A stretch of 64,000 bases of DNA from Fulvia fulva (GCF_020509005.1 NC_063017.1:434001-498000); one strand, 5' to 3'. Positions 1 through 10,554 are shown, counted from the stretch's first letter. The notes: a model not told the origin generated them from the sequence alone. Numbers and translations: made by a program.

Positions 1-1
1 G

Positions 2-2314
2 AAGCCAAAGGTCAAGCTGAATGGAATGAACATGAACAGCCTGCTGACCTCTCTCAAGTCTAAAACCCAGGAGGTCGAGGAAGTGGTACCAAAAGCTGTT
101 GAGGCGGTGTCACAGCCCGATTCCGAACCAGCAAATCAGCCGGAGCCTACTACATCCGAAGATGTGACTTCTGAGGAAGCTAAAGCACACGAGAGCTTGA
201 CCAACCTGTACTCGAGGCCCCGGATTCAGTACTCGAGTCCCCCTGCTATTCCAAAGCGATCCTTGCCGGATTCTGCCAGTGCTGCCATGCTGGCTCGTGA
301 CAGCCCAATGCCTGCCGGGCAGTCACTCGCTGATGCAATGAAAGGCAATGGCAGCGCGAAGCAAACATCCGGAAACGCTCCTCCCGAATCACCACCCGAG
401 GATCCAGAACCATCTGAGGAGCCACAGGCGGCGACAGAGCAGAACACGCTGGACCCGTCTAGCATCGACGTCAAGCCTCTGGACATTCCACAACCTCCTG
501 TACCATATCTCGAGTACGGTTTGGATCGTGTCTTGTTCAATCCTGGCGTTTATCAGCTGCAAGATCCAGCCTCCCGTGTCTACAACTTCGATCCATATCT
601 TCAGAACATTATGCCAGTCACCGAGTTCGACTTCAATGCCTTGAAAGAGTACAAGACGTCTTCGCAAGATGATGCACTGTCGGCATTGGCTTTGAAGGAA
701 GGCAAGAGATACATTGGGTCCACATCCAGTATGACCAGCTCATTGACGCATTTTCACCATTTGCTATCGAACTTTCGAACAGTAAACACATCTATGTACA
801 GCCGAGAGTTTTCAGGCAATAGTCGAGAAGGCCTCAGAGCGACATTCACCGAGATCAACAGAGCACCGAGCTCGATCTTCTTGCGATGGAACAATGGAAC
901 ATACGCTATCGATGCCGATAAAGAGTACGATAGCGGGAATGTTCTGATGCTTCTTGGCAAGTCTATGGAACTGCTCCTCACCCTACCCAAGGATGACTAC
1001 GAGCGATACCGCAAGAGCGATCCTCGTCAGGTACCCGAGGAACAGAGAACTGGGCCTGAAGCCTACCAGTACACCACCATGGGCGACTTTCTGATGCGTT
1101 CTCAGCTTGATGCTTACGACCCACGACTGCCTGGAAATGGTACCTTCGATCTGAAGACACGGGCGGTAGTGTCCGTTCGCCACTCGGCGGCGGACTACGA
1201 GCGCATGACTGGATATGAACTGTTCAACCTCCAAGGCAGATGGGGCTCATACGAGAAGGAGTACTACGACATGACTCGCTCCACCATGCTCAAGTACATG
1301 CTTCAGGCACGCATGGGACGCATGAACGGCATCTTCGTCGCCTATCACAACGTCAAGCGCATGTTCGGCTTCCAGTACATTCCCATGCACGAGATGGACC
1401 GCGCTCTCCATGGTCAAACAGACAGCTGTCTTGGTGATCAGGAGTTCAAGGCCAGCCTCAGTATCATGAACGAGATCTTCAATAAGGCAACTGCCAAGTT
1501 CCCTAACCAGTCCTTGCGCTTCCACTTCGAGACTCGACCTGAGCGTGGCGAAGTACCCACGTCGCTGCATGTCTTCGCCGAACCTATGGCAGAGAAAGAC
1601 ATCGATGCGATTCAGAGCTCCTCGAAGGCAAAGATGGCAGCCTATGAGCGCGACATTATGGGCAAGAAAGATGAGCCTCCCGTTGAGGAGAGTTCCTCAA
1701 ATGAGCCTCTGGACGCCGAGTCTGGCAACGCAATCGAAGCAAAATCGTCAAACAAACTCACAGCCGACGATGATGCAACCAGCGAGACCAACAACGACGA
1801 CGTCTCAGTCGAAACGCAAACCCCAACCGTCCACTCCACCGACGCTCCCGCAGACCGCGCCTTCCTCGACAGCATCGGCACCAGCAGCGAAGACCTGGCA
1901 CCCCTCTTCTACGCCACCGTCATCGTCCAATCCAAAGTCGACGGCGAATTCATCGAAGGCGACCGCCCCACCGACCTCAAGAAGACCCAAAAGTGGGAAA
2001 TCGACTACATCCTCAACGAATACGAAATCACCCGACACCAATGGGCCCTCTACGAAGACTGCAAAGCACGCCGGAAGCATGCGCTCGATAATAGTGACGA
2101 TGATTCTGATGGTGTGGAGGATAAGAGCTTGAAGGGGTATCTGCAGTTTTTGAAGGGGATGAGTGAGAAGGGGGCGGAGATTAGGAGGAAGGTGGATGAG
2201 ATGGACAAGGGGAAGGAGGTGCTGAGGGTGGAGAAGGGGTTGGTGAGGGAGAGGGAGGTGATTGAGAGGGTGGAGGATTATATGGATTGGATGTATAGGG
2301 GGAGGGATGTATAG
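2..2314 (+). CDS. Pet127-family mitochondrial protein, 5'-partial
   Basis: The frame is open from base 2 to the stop at 2312-2314. The first ATG in the window is at 26, but the frame runs to the left edge without a stop and the residues there do not look like a start, so the gene probably begins outside. The Pet127 signature lies about 140-520 residues after that ATG, with LDRVLFNPGVYQLQDP and then GSTSSMTSSLTHFHHLLSNF. Pet127 in yeast is a mitochondrial membrane-associated protein involved in RNA 5' processing and degradation, and this role is taken from the family. The N-terminal ~140 residues and a stretch near residues 550-620 are acidic, Ser/Thr/Pro-rich and low in complexity. The C-terminal tail is highly charged and probably helical. 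No intron is needed. Codon and dinucleotide use is normal, with no RIP. Confidence 0.85.
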   Translation, partial: KPKVKLNGMNMNSLLTSLKSKTQEVEEVVPKAVEAVSQPDSEPANQPEPTTSEDVTSEEAKAHESLTNLYSRPRIQYSSPPAIPKRSLPDSASAAMLARDSPMPAGQSLADAMKGNGSAKQTSGNAPPESPPEDPEPSEEPQAATEQNTLDPSSIDVKPLDIPQPPVPYLEYGLDRVLFNPGVYQLQDPASRVYNFDPYLQNIMPVTEFDFNALKEYKTSSQDDALSALALKEGKRYIGSTSSMTSSLTHFHHLLSNFRTVNTSMYSREFSGNSREGLRATFTEINRAPSSIFLRWNNGTYAIDADKEYDSGNVLMLLGKSMELLLTLPKDDYERYRKSDPRQVPEEQRTGPEAYQYTTMGDFLMRSQLDAYDPRLPGNGTFDLKTRAVVSVRHSAADYERMTGYELFNLQGRWGSYEKEYYDMTRSTMLKYMLQARMGRMNGIFVAYHNVKRMFGFQYIPMHEMDRALHGQTDSCLGDQEFKASLSIMNEIFNKATAKFPNQSLRFHFETRPERGEVPTSLHVFAEPMAEKDIDAIQSSSKAKMAAYERDIMGKKDEPPVEESSSNEPLDAESGNAIEAKSSNKLTADDDATSETNNDDVSVETQTPTVHSTDAPADRAFLDSIGTSSEDLAPLFYATVIVQSKVDGEFIEGDRPTDLKKTQKWEIDYILNEYEITRHQWALYEDCKARRKHALDNSDDDSDGVEDKSLKGYLQFLKGMSEKGAEIRRKVDEMDKGKEVLRVEKGLVREREVIERVEDYMDWMYRGRDV

Positions 2315-2650
2315 TTGATGCGTGAACGGTAGACTTGCATTGTATGATATGGGCACAACGTGGCGTTGCAGGGCTAGAGGGTATTCCATGGAAGAAACCA
2401 TGTACAGCATAGAAACACTCCCAGCCATAATTGCTTCTACTATCTCAGCTCAGCATTGCCCCGATTCGACATTATGCTGACGAACTGCTTCCTTCACTGG
2501 CCGATCAATCAACTCCAGCATCCAACCACGTGCTTCAATCGGCGACAAGGATCGCGAATGACGTGACAGGCTGCAGGGTCTAGTGCTCGCTCTCACTTAC
2601 CAAAAAGTCACCGCGATACAAAGTCGAACTCACTTCCTACACCTGCATCG
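2315..2650. other. Intergenic region: Pet127 3' end and acireductone dioxygenase promoter
   Basis: About 336 bp without a gene. It must hold the Pet127 terminator and the upstream region of the next gene, which lies in the same direction. I see no clear TATA box. The last ~60 bases before 2651 are CA-rich, as expected of a fungal leader. Confidence 0.5.
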
Positions 2651-3447
2651 ATGCTCGCGCGATTCAGACCTTTACAACGTCTCTCACATAACATCACCAA
2701 CAACAGACCCTTCACAACCACTACAGCGCTCAAGATGAAGGCCTACTGGTTCGACAACCTCCCCGTACGTCCGCCTACCCCTCCACCAAACACAATCCCT
2801 CCATACCATACCACACCACACCCACCACACCCTCACACGCCTTCCCCCTGCCTAACCCCCCATCCCTTCTAGGGCGACCAACGCCTCCCCCACGACAGCG
2901 GCCGCCCCGTCCCACCCCAAAAGCTCTCCGAACTCGGCATCATCCACCACTCCCTCCCCAACAACCTCGACGCAGTGAACAAGATCGCCTCCGACCGCGC
3001 TTACAAGAACCGCGACACGATCGAGATCAGCCCCGAGCTCCTGCCCGGCTACGAGGAGAAGGTCAAGAATTTCTTCCATGAGCATTTGCATGAGGATGAG
3101 GAGATACGGTATATCCTGAAGGGAGGCGGGTACTTTGATGTGAGGGGGAAGGAGGATGATTGGATCCGGATTCGGTTGGAGGAGGGGGATTTGGTATGTT
3201 CGAGTTATACAACACCAACTGTGGAGTTGGACAGGGAGGATGGGAACACTAATTAGGGGTGATGCAGATGATTATGCCCGCGGGGATTTACCATCGATTC
3301 ACGACTGATGAGCAGAATTATACGAAGGCGATGAGGTTGTTTAAGGAGGATCCGAAGTGGACGCCATTGCAGAGGGGGGAGGAGACGGATGCGAATAGCT
3401 TTAGGAAGGAGTATCTCCAGAGTCGTGATGGTGGTTTGACTGCTTGA
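2651..3447 (+). CDS. ADI1: Acireductone dioxygenase (methionine salvage), two introns
   Basis: Cupin-type metal enzyme that oxidises the acireductone 1,2-dihydroxy-3-keto-5-methylthiopentene in methionine salvage. Exons are 2651-2764, 2873-3193 and 3268-3447. The introns (2765-2872 and 3194-3267) have GT..AG ends and CTAAC- or CTAAT-like branch sites. Splicing gives 204 residues. The junctions restore family sequence: DNLP joins [10 protein letters not shown], and EGDL joins [11 protein letters not shown]. Metal ligands are visible in [12 protein letters not shown] and in the His of GIYHRF. A second in-frame ATG at 2735 ([10 protein letters not shown]) gives 176 residues, close to the usual family length. 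The extra 28 residues from the first ATG are Arg/Thr/Ser-rich without acidic residues, like a weak mitochondrial presequence. Which start is used is unresolved. Convergent with the HPP gene. Confidence 0.9.
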
Positions 3448-3724
3448 GCGATTGAGCCTGCACGGGATGTGCGATCAAGGTGGGCGAGGGAACGAGATTG
3501 ATGAGATTACGAAGGAGGGATTTATGTAGATGTGACTGCGACTGTTTCTCCAGTAGCGCGTGCGAATTCAACACGATCAAAAGCGAGTTGTCGCTTTTTC
3601 TGATCATGACATGAAGCAAGATGCTTGAAACGCAATCTTGTGTGAAGACAGATACTCACTCCCATTCGCTCAAACGCCTCGCTATCACAGCACTATCGTA
3701 ACATCATCACACAACCTGGGGTAT
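3448..3724. terminator. Shared 3' intergenic region of convergent genes
   Basis: A 277-bp gap between the acireductone dioxygenase stop and the HPP-protein stop, which face each other tail to tail. It should hold both polyadenylation signals. I could not assign specific sites. Confidence 0.4.
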
Positions 3725-4769
3725 CTACGACGTCCTCCTGGGATCAATCTCGCCATGCATCCTCAACTTCTCCTGAATTTTCTCCAACAGCAACACCTCA
3801 TCATCCCCCAGCTTGACGTGATGCGGCATCTGGATTTTATACGGCCGGATGTGAATATCCTCAATCCCGTCCACGAAGTCAACGCTTGCCAAGGGATTGG
3901 TCAGCTCCCTGTGTAGAGTGCGGTCGGTGTCACTGAAATGGCGTTAGTGTCAACGAGCTTGTGGTCTTGGGCTGGGAGTGGACATACCTGCTAGCATCAG
4001 AGCCTGCCTTGCCCTGCTCTGCCGCATTCTCATCCGCTGTCTTATCCTCTTTAGGCGCCCTCCTCTGCTGCCTCAGCTTGCGCCCAGTCTCGCCCGCCGT
4101 CCACCAATACACCGGGTACTGCCTCAGGATATTGTTGAAGATCAACGCGACAATAACCATGAGCGTGCTATCCAGGAGAACGATCGGGACATAGCGCCAT
4201 CCCATCGCGATGACCTGCGTTTGCGTCGAGGCCAGAACAGCTGTCGCACCGCCAGGGGGATGGATCGTGTTCGTCAGACTCATGACCAATGATGCCAACG
4301 CGCAACCCACAGCGCCTGCGACCCATTGGATATTGTTTGGATACGGCGCATAGAAGCTGGAGTAATGTTCAAATCCCTTCGCAACAGCCACTCCACAAAT
4401 CGCCGCGAGCGTGTTTCCCACAATCGAATTCCTCGGTTGCGCGAGTGGTGACTTGATCGTATTGAAGTCCAGCACAGCGCTGGCGCCGAGGGATGCGATT
4501 ATGACTGGTGGCTGCCAGTCTACGATTCCCGGGGCGTAATTGCCGATCCCACCCACGAGGCAGAGTCCTGCTACTGTCGCTGCGAATGTGACGGGCCATT
4601 GCAGCACTGCGTAGGGCTCTTTCGCGGGCGAGGAGCGGTGTCCGAGCCAGCGCGAGACGGGCTTGGGGAGGTAGTTGAGGCGGTTGTGGGGGATCCAGGG
4701 ATTGAGGTAGCGGTCAATGTCGAAGTCGAGGATTTGGTAGAGGGGTTTGGGGTCGGTGGGAAGTGCCAT
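3725..4769 (-). CDS. HPP-family integral membrane protein, one intron
   Basis: Exon 1 is 4769-3988. A 55-bp intron (3987-3933 on the minus strand) starts GTATGT, has a CTAAC branch site and ends TTTCAG. Exon 2 is 3932-3725. Splicing gives 329 residues. Without the splice the frame stops soon after 3930 and loses a conserved tail containing ASVDFVDGIEDIHI. The HPP motif is in the segment NTIHPPGGATAV. Four or five hydrophobic segments lie between about residues 60 and 230 (examples: VTFAATVAGLCLVGGIG, PIVLLDSTLMVIVALIF), followed by a charged cytosolic linker. The HPP family has related plant and cyanobacterial members linked to nitrite transport in plastids. The fungal function is not established and I do not assign a substrate. 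Confidence 0.88.
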
Positions 4770-5720
4770 GGTGGCTGCTGTCTGATGAGTTCTGGAGAGT
4801 TGCTCTCCTCCGGTGTGGAAGTCGAAGTGCGGAGTCGCGGCTGTTGTTTAGCAGTGATTATAGCGAGCGCGGATCCATAGCGGTAAAGCACGCGGGTGAC
4901 AAAAGGAATGCAAATAGTAGCGTCGTTTCTCCATGACTTACGCTTCACATCATGCTGCCGTTTCGTGAGCAGGTGACGTGCTGAGCTGCGCTTCAGACAC
5001 TTCCTCGGAGGCGGTATGCCGAAGGGTAGCAGTGTCCCCTTCGACCGCCATGTCTCGTTCTACGGTATGCAAGTAGTCACGTAAGCTGTGCTGACACTGC
5101 TTTGCCATTCCCGGGTCGTACGGTCCATGCTCTCGACTTCATGGCTCCAGTGCATTGCCCTGACATGGTTGTCATCCTGCAAAGATTCTGCTGCTCAATA
5201 ATGCTCGCTCGCCGACGTCAGAATCGAGGGAGTTTCGGTACGCCAGGCCCGCTCACGTGAGAGACCGCTAACTCGAAACTTGTACGTAATTGCCGCCGAG
5301 CCATGGTTTAGGTGCGAGCGTGAGACTTCGATGCTCACAACAACTTCGACAGAACGACGATGAAGTCGTTGTAAGCTCGTAGAGCACATGAGAGTGCGAT
5401 GAAGGTGGAGAAGAGTTGCAGGAAGAAGGGATGATGTCCAAAGCAGGTTGATAAGGAGGACAGTGTCACGTCCAATCACAATGTACGACCGCTATCTAAA
5501 GCACGGACCATCGCGATTTTGGCTGTGTTGCTTCTCCGCTGCTGGCCATGAAAGCATTGCTGTACTTTCGGGAGAAGGCTGGGAGGTGCTGTCCGGAGAG
5601 ATGCAGAATGGAAAGCCCATGGCATTGAGAATGAATACGATCATGTATCGCAGCTAGAGCATGATAAGTAGCCTGTCTGGATCGCCAAGAGCTTCGACAT
5701 ATCTACCAAATCAAGACCCC
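4770..5720. other. Divergent intergenic region between the HPP gene and ureF
   Basis: About 950 bp between two divergent starts, presumably carrying both promoters. Small open frames here on both strands lack recognisable domains or intron structure, and I do not call them. No clear TATA box or repeat was seen. Confidence 0.45.
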
Positions 5721-6473
5721 ATGGCCTCCCCATCCCTCCACGCCCTACTCCTCCTCTCAGACTCAGCACTCCCCCTAGGCTCCTTCGCCTTCTCCTCCGG
5801 CCTCGAATCTTTCCTCGGCCACAAAGGCGTATCAAACACCCACAGATCATCCTCCGCTGCAACCAAACTAGCAGCCGCCGAGACCTTTCTCGAACAATCT
5901 GTAATCAACCTCGCCTCGACTGCCCTACCATACGTCCTATCCGCATTCCACAATCCATCAACGCTAGAAGACCTCGACAACGACTTCGACGCCAGCACAC
6001 CTTGCACGGTCGCGAGACGGGCTAGCATAGCCCAGGGACGGGCGTTGTTGCAGATTTGGGAGCGGGCGTTGATTCCTGCTGCGGCAGCTGGGGAGGCGAG
6101 GGAGTGTGTATCGTCCTTCGCGATTAAGTTGAAGTCGAACGTGGTAGATGACTTCGGGCTCCAGCTACAAGCTCATTTCGCGCCGCTCTTCGGTGCGGTG
6201 TGTGCTGCGTTGTCCTTGTCGGTGCATGATACTGCATATCTCTTCTTGCTGAATCACGCCAAGGCAGTGCTGTCGGCGGCTGTGAGGGCTAGTGTCATTG
6301 GTCCTTATCAGAGCCAGGCGTTGCTGGCGGACTCGAGGCTACAGGAGTGCATCAATGCTTGCATAGAGCGAGAGAAGCTGTCGCGGGTCGATCAAGCTGC
6401 GGTTACGGTCCCGACTATGGACCTCTGGATGGGGAGACATGAGTTGTTGTATTCGAGGATCTTCAACTCGTGA
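5721..6473 (+). CDS. ureF: Urease accessory protein UreF
   Basis: UreF helps load nickel into urease as part of the UreD-UreF-UreG maturation complex in the cytosol. The N-terminus carries the family signature LLLLSDSALPLGSFAFSSGLES. The middle holds ARRASIAQGRALLQIWERA, and the C-terminus has the helical segments HAKAVLSAAVRASVIGPYQSQ and ECINACIEREK typical of all-alpha UreF. From the ATG at 5721 the protein is 250 residues, normal for fungi. An ATG at 5661 would add 20 residues without family similarity, so I prefer 5721. Single exon. No other urease gene lies in the window. Confidence 0.88.
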   Translation: MASPSLHALLLLSDSALPLGSFAFSSGLESFLGHKGVSNTHRSSSAATKLAAAETFLEQSVINLASTALPYVLSAFHNPSTLEDLDNDFDASTPCTVARRASIAQGRALLQIWERALIPAAAAGEARECVSSFAIKLKSNVVDDFGLQLQAHFAPLFGAVCAALSLSVHDTAYLFLLNHAKAVLSAAVRASVIGPYQSQALLADSRLQECINACIEREKLSRVDQAAVTVPTMDLWMGRHELLYSRIFNS

Positions 6474-6987
6474 CCGTCGTACCGGGATGATATACCGCAG
6501 AGCAGCGCCAGTCGGCCACATAGATCCTGATGAGGGCGGGTGAGCTGGTGACCACGGCCCTGAGCTTCTGGTCAACGCGTCCCAGAGTGAAGAGGGCGAG
6601 GGTCAGTCGCTGACCATCGGCGCTGTTGCGAGATTCGAAGCCCAGGGGTCGCCGGGATGCGCGCGGTAGCAAATAGCGCTTCCTTTCTCCGCGATGCCCT
6701 CGACCAGGATCCTGCTCTTGTAGTGCAGCACGAAGCTTGTGTAACAGAGAGAAGCCCAGCCGTCATGGATCAGAAAGAAATGCAGCAGAGCTCGCGCAGC
6801 TTTTGGGATTCGAGTAAAGCGCGCCAACACACGGCGTATCAGCGCGTTACTGCTTCCACGTATTCATCAGCGGTCGACTGGCTGAGGCCCACGCTGATTC
6901 TCACGCCTCGCAAAAGCAATCATCGTATTCGAGCGGCATCCTCAACTCCACGCTTGGCACGTATACACATGCTTCTGCGAAGTTCTC
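6474..6987. other. Intergenic region, possibly with an eroded coding relic
   Basis: Two minus-strand open frames (about 6603-6830 and 6463-6672) overlap in different frames and together read like one frameshifted polypeptide, but I recognise no domain. They could be the end of an old paralogue of the F-box gene or chance frames. Confidence 0.25.
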
Positions 6988-7578
6988 CTACCACACGTAT
7001 CTGTACCGATCAACGAGCTCCCACAGGGTGCAAGCCTCCTCGACACTAAAGCTAACACATTGATGTTCGACCTTGACGGGAGCCGCAATCATCCGATGCC
7101 ATGAAGGCTTCCAACGTTGGGCCTCCCACCTCCTACGTCTGTCGAACTGTTGGTCAACCCAATATGATGTCGCGAGATACGGCTTGCTTTTTGCCAAAGT
7201 GACCTTCCCCCAGGGCCCGTCTTGCTCCTCGTAGACGATGCTGACGTTGTATACCCGCATGATCAGCCATGTGAATCCTGCATGACGATACTGCGGATAC
7301 GCTGTATCTTCGGACAGGCACATCAACGACTGAAGTCTCGGGCTTTCAGCGACGACAGCTTGAAAAGTTCGACTGATGCGCTGCAAGGTGAACAGCTCCT
7401 TTGCTGGCTCTTGCAATTCGGGCGCCTTGTTGTAGGCATCGAGCCCCAGCTGGATGAGAATGTGCTCAAGCAACTCCGGTATGGCGAACACCTGAGCTAC
7501 AGCAGATGAGGGTGCCTTGTTGCTAGTCTTTGTGCATGTGAGTTCTTGGCTCGGATGCGCTGGGGTCATGATGGCCAT
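6988..7578 (-). CDS. F-box-like protein
   Basis: From the ATG at 7578 the protein is 196 residues. The frame is open further upstream to an ATG at 7755, but the added 59 residues are not family-like. The region VFAIPELLEHILIQL followed by LFTLQRISRTFQAVV and SPRLQSLMCL matches the short N-terminal F-box module seen in large orphan families of Dothideomycete and Eurotiomycete fungi. F-box proteins recruit targets to SCF ubiquitin ligases through Skp1, and the target is unknown here. The C-terminal half is charged and ends in an acidic/aromatic tail (ACTLWELVDRY). No intron is visible. Such genes are fast-evolving and often sit near repeats, as here. Confidence 0.65.
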   Translation of the reverse strand: MAIMTPAHPSQELTCTKTSNKAPSSAVAQVFAIPELLEHILIQLGLDAYNKAPELQEPAKELFTLQRISRTFQAVVAESPRLQSLMCLSEDTAYPQYRHAGFTWLIMRVYNVSIVYEEQDGPWGKVTLAKSKPYLATSYWVDQQFDRRRRWEAQRWKPSWHRMIAAPVKVEHQCVSFSVEEACTLWELVDRYRYVW

Positions 7579-9357
7579 TTTGTCTGAGTTGAGCTGGACG
7601 GCGTCGCTCTTGCTTATGGTGAAGATTTTGGCGACGTCAAATGACTTTGCGGTGGTATTTACAAGCGGTAAGCACATATAAAGTTGGAGAAGGCAGGCAC
7701 CGCGAGCATGGATGCTCGGCGCCAGCCGGAAGCAAGAACCGGTCATATGGCGCAAGGCCTGGTGACAAAGTATGTTACCGCCGATACAGTATTTGTCGAC
7801 TTCACTTCTGGAGAGCTACTAAAAGAACGGATACCGTGGGACCGAAACCGACACAGCTCGACGCGCTGTGCCCTCGACTGCATCAATCGGGCCTCGCTAC
7901 TCAGCTACATGCCAGCGGGTTAAAGCAACGGCCTGCCTTTCGATAGGGAGTCGGAGTCGAAGCGCTCGGCGGCAAACAACTCTGTCACCGGCCCTTGGCG
8001 CCTTGATGTTCTGCTCTCTACACGGTCAATGCTACTCACCGATCATACATCATCTGGATCTTCGACATACTGTCGAAAGTATGTCTTTTACATTGCGAGG
8101 CCTAAGATTGTCGAAGAAGGGCTATATGTGAAAGAGCTATTGCAGACGGGGTGGACTTTAAAGATCGTCGCAGGATGCACTGGCACCTGTGCGACGAGCC
8201 TCGACAGTCACTGTCGCCTCGTTGATAATACATGGGCCACCTTCGCCAGAGCTGAATGATACCACTTGCGCACGACCATGGCCGGCATCACCTGTACAGC
8301 TCACAAGAGACGACTTGCCCAAATTCTCCAAGCATGCTGATGCAGCACTGACGTGTTTCAGAGCCTATCTTAGCAAGTGTGATAGCAGCATATCATCAGC
8401 CAGAAGACAGCAAGGATAACATTATGCTCTTTGCAGCAAACTCGCCGAAGTTCTTGACTACATCTCGGGGAATACATTCCACGGGCAACATGCTTCCAAC
8501 TCATCTATTGGGCCTTGAGAGGCGGAAGCTAATGGGTTGCCAAATTCTCGGTGACCGAGCATCTTCACGGGGAATTTGGTCTCACGTTGATGTAAAGTTC
8601 CCGAAGACATGAGGATGAAGCCCGAGATATGCCAATTCGCTAACGGTGGCTTGACGCTAGTGTATGTGCATCTCTCGGCAAACCAACGTCGCCGAAATAC
8701 ACCGAAGCATTTCTCACTCTTTCACACAGCTCTTACCTCTATGTTATATTACTAAACGACCAGTATACGCCGTATTCTTTTCCAGAGCTGTATCGATACT
8801 GCAAAAGCCTCAACGGAACCCTTCGACAGCTGGCATGGGTTCCGACTCCTTGAACGACGTCTGCCGAGCATCAAGATCTAATCCGGCCATCTTCGGTGCC
8901 GTGACCTCGGATGCTATCAGGCCTCAGCCCAGGAACAGCATCTCTGAACGAGCTTGGCATCCACGAACTACAAGCCGAAGCGTATCTGCTATAGAACAAC
9001 AGTGGAAGGTTGACTACCGCGCAAATCGCACGTGGAGATGCCCGCGGAGCACATGTGCATGATGTATGTACATCTGACTGGGCAGGGTCTGGCCGAGGGC
9101 TTGGCTTGAGATGCTTTCACCTACTTCCTCTATACGACCACATTGGCATGACGTGGGTACCGTACAGTAGGGCTGGATCAAGCTTCTGTCATTGAAGTTT
9201 GAGGACGTGTTCGCAGCGCTACAGAGTGCCGCATGATGTAAGTTGCTCTGCCAAGTGTCCTCACGGGACATCACGCAATGGCGATACCAAGCATGCCAAT
9301 GGCAGTGATTCGTAAGTGTAGGAGAGAAGGTAGGACAGTATCATCTAAACGATGCAA
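7579..9357. other. Long gap without a convincing gene
   Basis: About 1.8 kb. Small frames occur (the longest is about 8664-9062, 132 codons, plus strand), but none has a recognisable domain, clear introns or compositional support. Base composition is normal and not RIP-mutated. It may hold lineage-specific exons or untranslated sequence that I cannot resolve. Confidence 0.4.
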
Positions 9358-9365
9358 TATATAAG
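9358..9365 (+). promoter_or_regulatory. TATA box of the Ser/Arg-rich gene
   Basis: TATATAAG lies 147 bp upstream of the ATG at 9512. The stretch between is CA-rich and nearly free of ATG, typical of a fungal 5' leader. Confidence 0.55.
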
Positions 9366-9511
9366 ACACATTCAGAGCTCAGCAATAAGAATTATCAACC
9401 ACATCGAACAAGATCGACAACGACAAACCAACACCGAAATCCACAACCTCACAATACCGCCACAATTGCTTTTCCAATCAACAAGATCAACTTCAACTTC
9501 CACGCAAGAAA

Positions 9512-9701
9512 ATGCCTAGCGAACGCAGAAGTATCCACTCCAACGCCGGCGGTTCGTCCGACCCCATCACCCAAAACACCCGCATCTCTAACAACCAGTG
9601 GCTCGCAGACGAAGTCTACCCAACAATCGGCACCTCCCGCAGCAACAGCAACTCCAGATCCCAAAGCCGCACCCGCAAAACCTCATCTCTCGACTCCAAC
9701 C

Positions 9702-9732
<31 letters not shown>

Positions 9733-10030
9733 AGCATCCCCAGACTCTCCCACCACCACCATGCGCCCCCGCGACATGCCATCCGACTCCATCGCATTCA
9801 CAGAAGACTACAAGCCCGCCAACAGCTCCAAGCGTGACCGGTCCAAGTCGCGGTCGCGAGGCAGTAGTCAGGTTTCGACGTCCCGGAGTCGGAGTCGATC
9901 AGCTTATGACACGCATCGCGTCCCCGCCGAGCAGAGGGTGTGGACGAGTGCGAATGATAAGGAGAGGAAGCATGGGAAGTTCATCGAGAAGGTGTTGAGC
10001 CATAAGTTGTCGCCGTCTTTTTTGAGGTAG
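9512..10030 (+). CDS. Ser/Arg-rich low-complexity protein, no known family
   Basis: 172 residues in one exon, starting at an ATG in good context (AAAATGCC) after a CA-rich leader and a TATA box. The protein is basic and disordered. It has a Ser/Asn/Arg-rich first half, a run of nine serines coded by an AGC repeat, then RS-type repeats (RDRSKSRSRG, SRSRSRS). The ending, ERKHGKFIEKVLSHKLSPSFL, is more ordered and probably helical. RS repeats occur in splicing factors, but there is no RNA-binding domain here, so I do not assign that role. A strong TATA-type promoter suggests regulated, possibly stress- or stage-specific expression, which is inference. The antisense and +1 shadow frames are poly-Cys or poly-Gln artefacts. 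Confidence 0.6.
9702..9730. repeat. AGC trinucleotide microsatellite
   Basis: About nine tandem AGC units inside the Ser/Arg-rich gene, coding for polyserine. Its length is likely variable between strains. Confidence 0.85.
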
Positions 10031-10166
10031 AGACGGTGCGATGTCGCACCACGGGGAGGAGGTTTACGATTGAGACGGGGGTGGATACGATGGGGAGGAT
10101 GATTTGGCAGAAGGTGAGAGCGTGAGAAATTTATTGCATAGCGAGCATAGTGTATGAATTCAAGAC

Positions 10167-10340
10167 ATGTCTGATGATTTATCCGAACCAGTCTACATAC
10201 AAGTAATGGATCCAAAGGACGCCGAGACAGTGTCCTACGACATCTTCGACGACACGAAAGTCTGGCCACACAAAGACTACCCGCTTCGGCTAATTGGCAA
10301 GATGACCCTGAACCCCAATCAGTTGAACATACATAAGCCG
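10167..10340 (+). pseudogene. Catalase fragment (relic)
   Basis: Residues translated from 10167 contain [19 protein letters not shown] followed by [17 protein letters not shown]. This is the highly conserved heme-catalase block that normally precedes the NPENY segment. Only about 50 codons match. There is no catalase sequence upstream, and the match fades at about 10,320, where the expected NPENYHAE-type continuation is replaced by unrelated residues. A catalase is about 480-750 residues, so this is a detached remnant. It lies 0.5 kb from the start of the RIP-mutated block. The CpA content here is normal, so the damage is truncation rather than RIP. Confidence 0.7.
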
Positions 10341-10554
10341 CTACAATATGCAGATCTGTTGAGGGTCCTCACCTTTTTCTGCGAAACAACTAATTTACAG
10401 CCTTGTGGCTCCGTAGCTTAATAGGAGATCGAGAAACACCCGATCAGAAGGCAAACAAGTCGTATGCAGGCCGAGAGCTCTATTCGAAGAGGCATAAGGG
10501 TCGGGACGAATTTCGACTATTCAATCCCGCAAAAGGGTCGGGACAATCTACTGT

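Noticed and set aside
1805..2428. 207-codon open frame antisense to the Pet127 gene
   Set aside because: It is the complement of a highly charged, low-complexity coding tail; the Pet127 frame has family support and this one has none.
8664..9062. 132-codon plus-strand frame
   Set aside because: No domain, no start context or promoter support, and overlaps other frames of similar length. Left as part of the unassigned gap.
9588..9837. Poly-Gln and poly-Cys frames over the AGC repeat
   Set aside because: Alternative-frame readings of the trinucleotide repeat inside the Ser/Arg-rich gene.
10167..10421. A functional small catalase-like gene of 84 codons
   Set aside because: Only the core block matches; no heme-binding region, no other exons. 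Treated as a relic.
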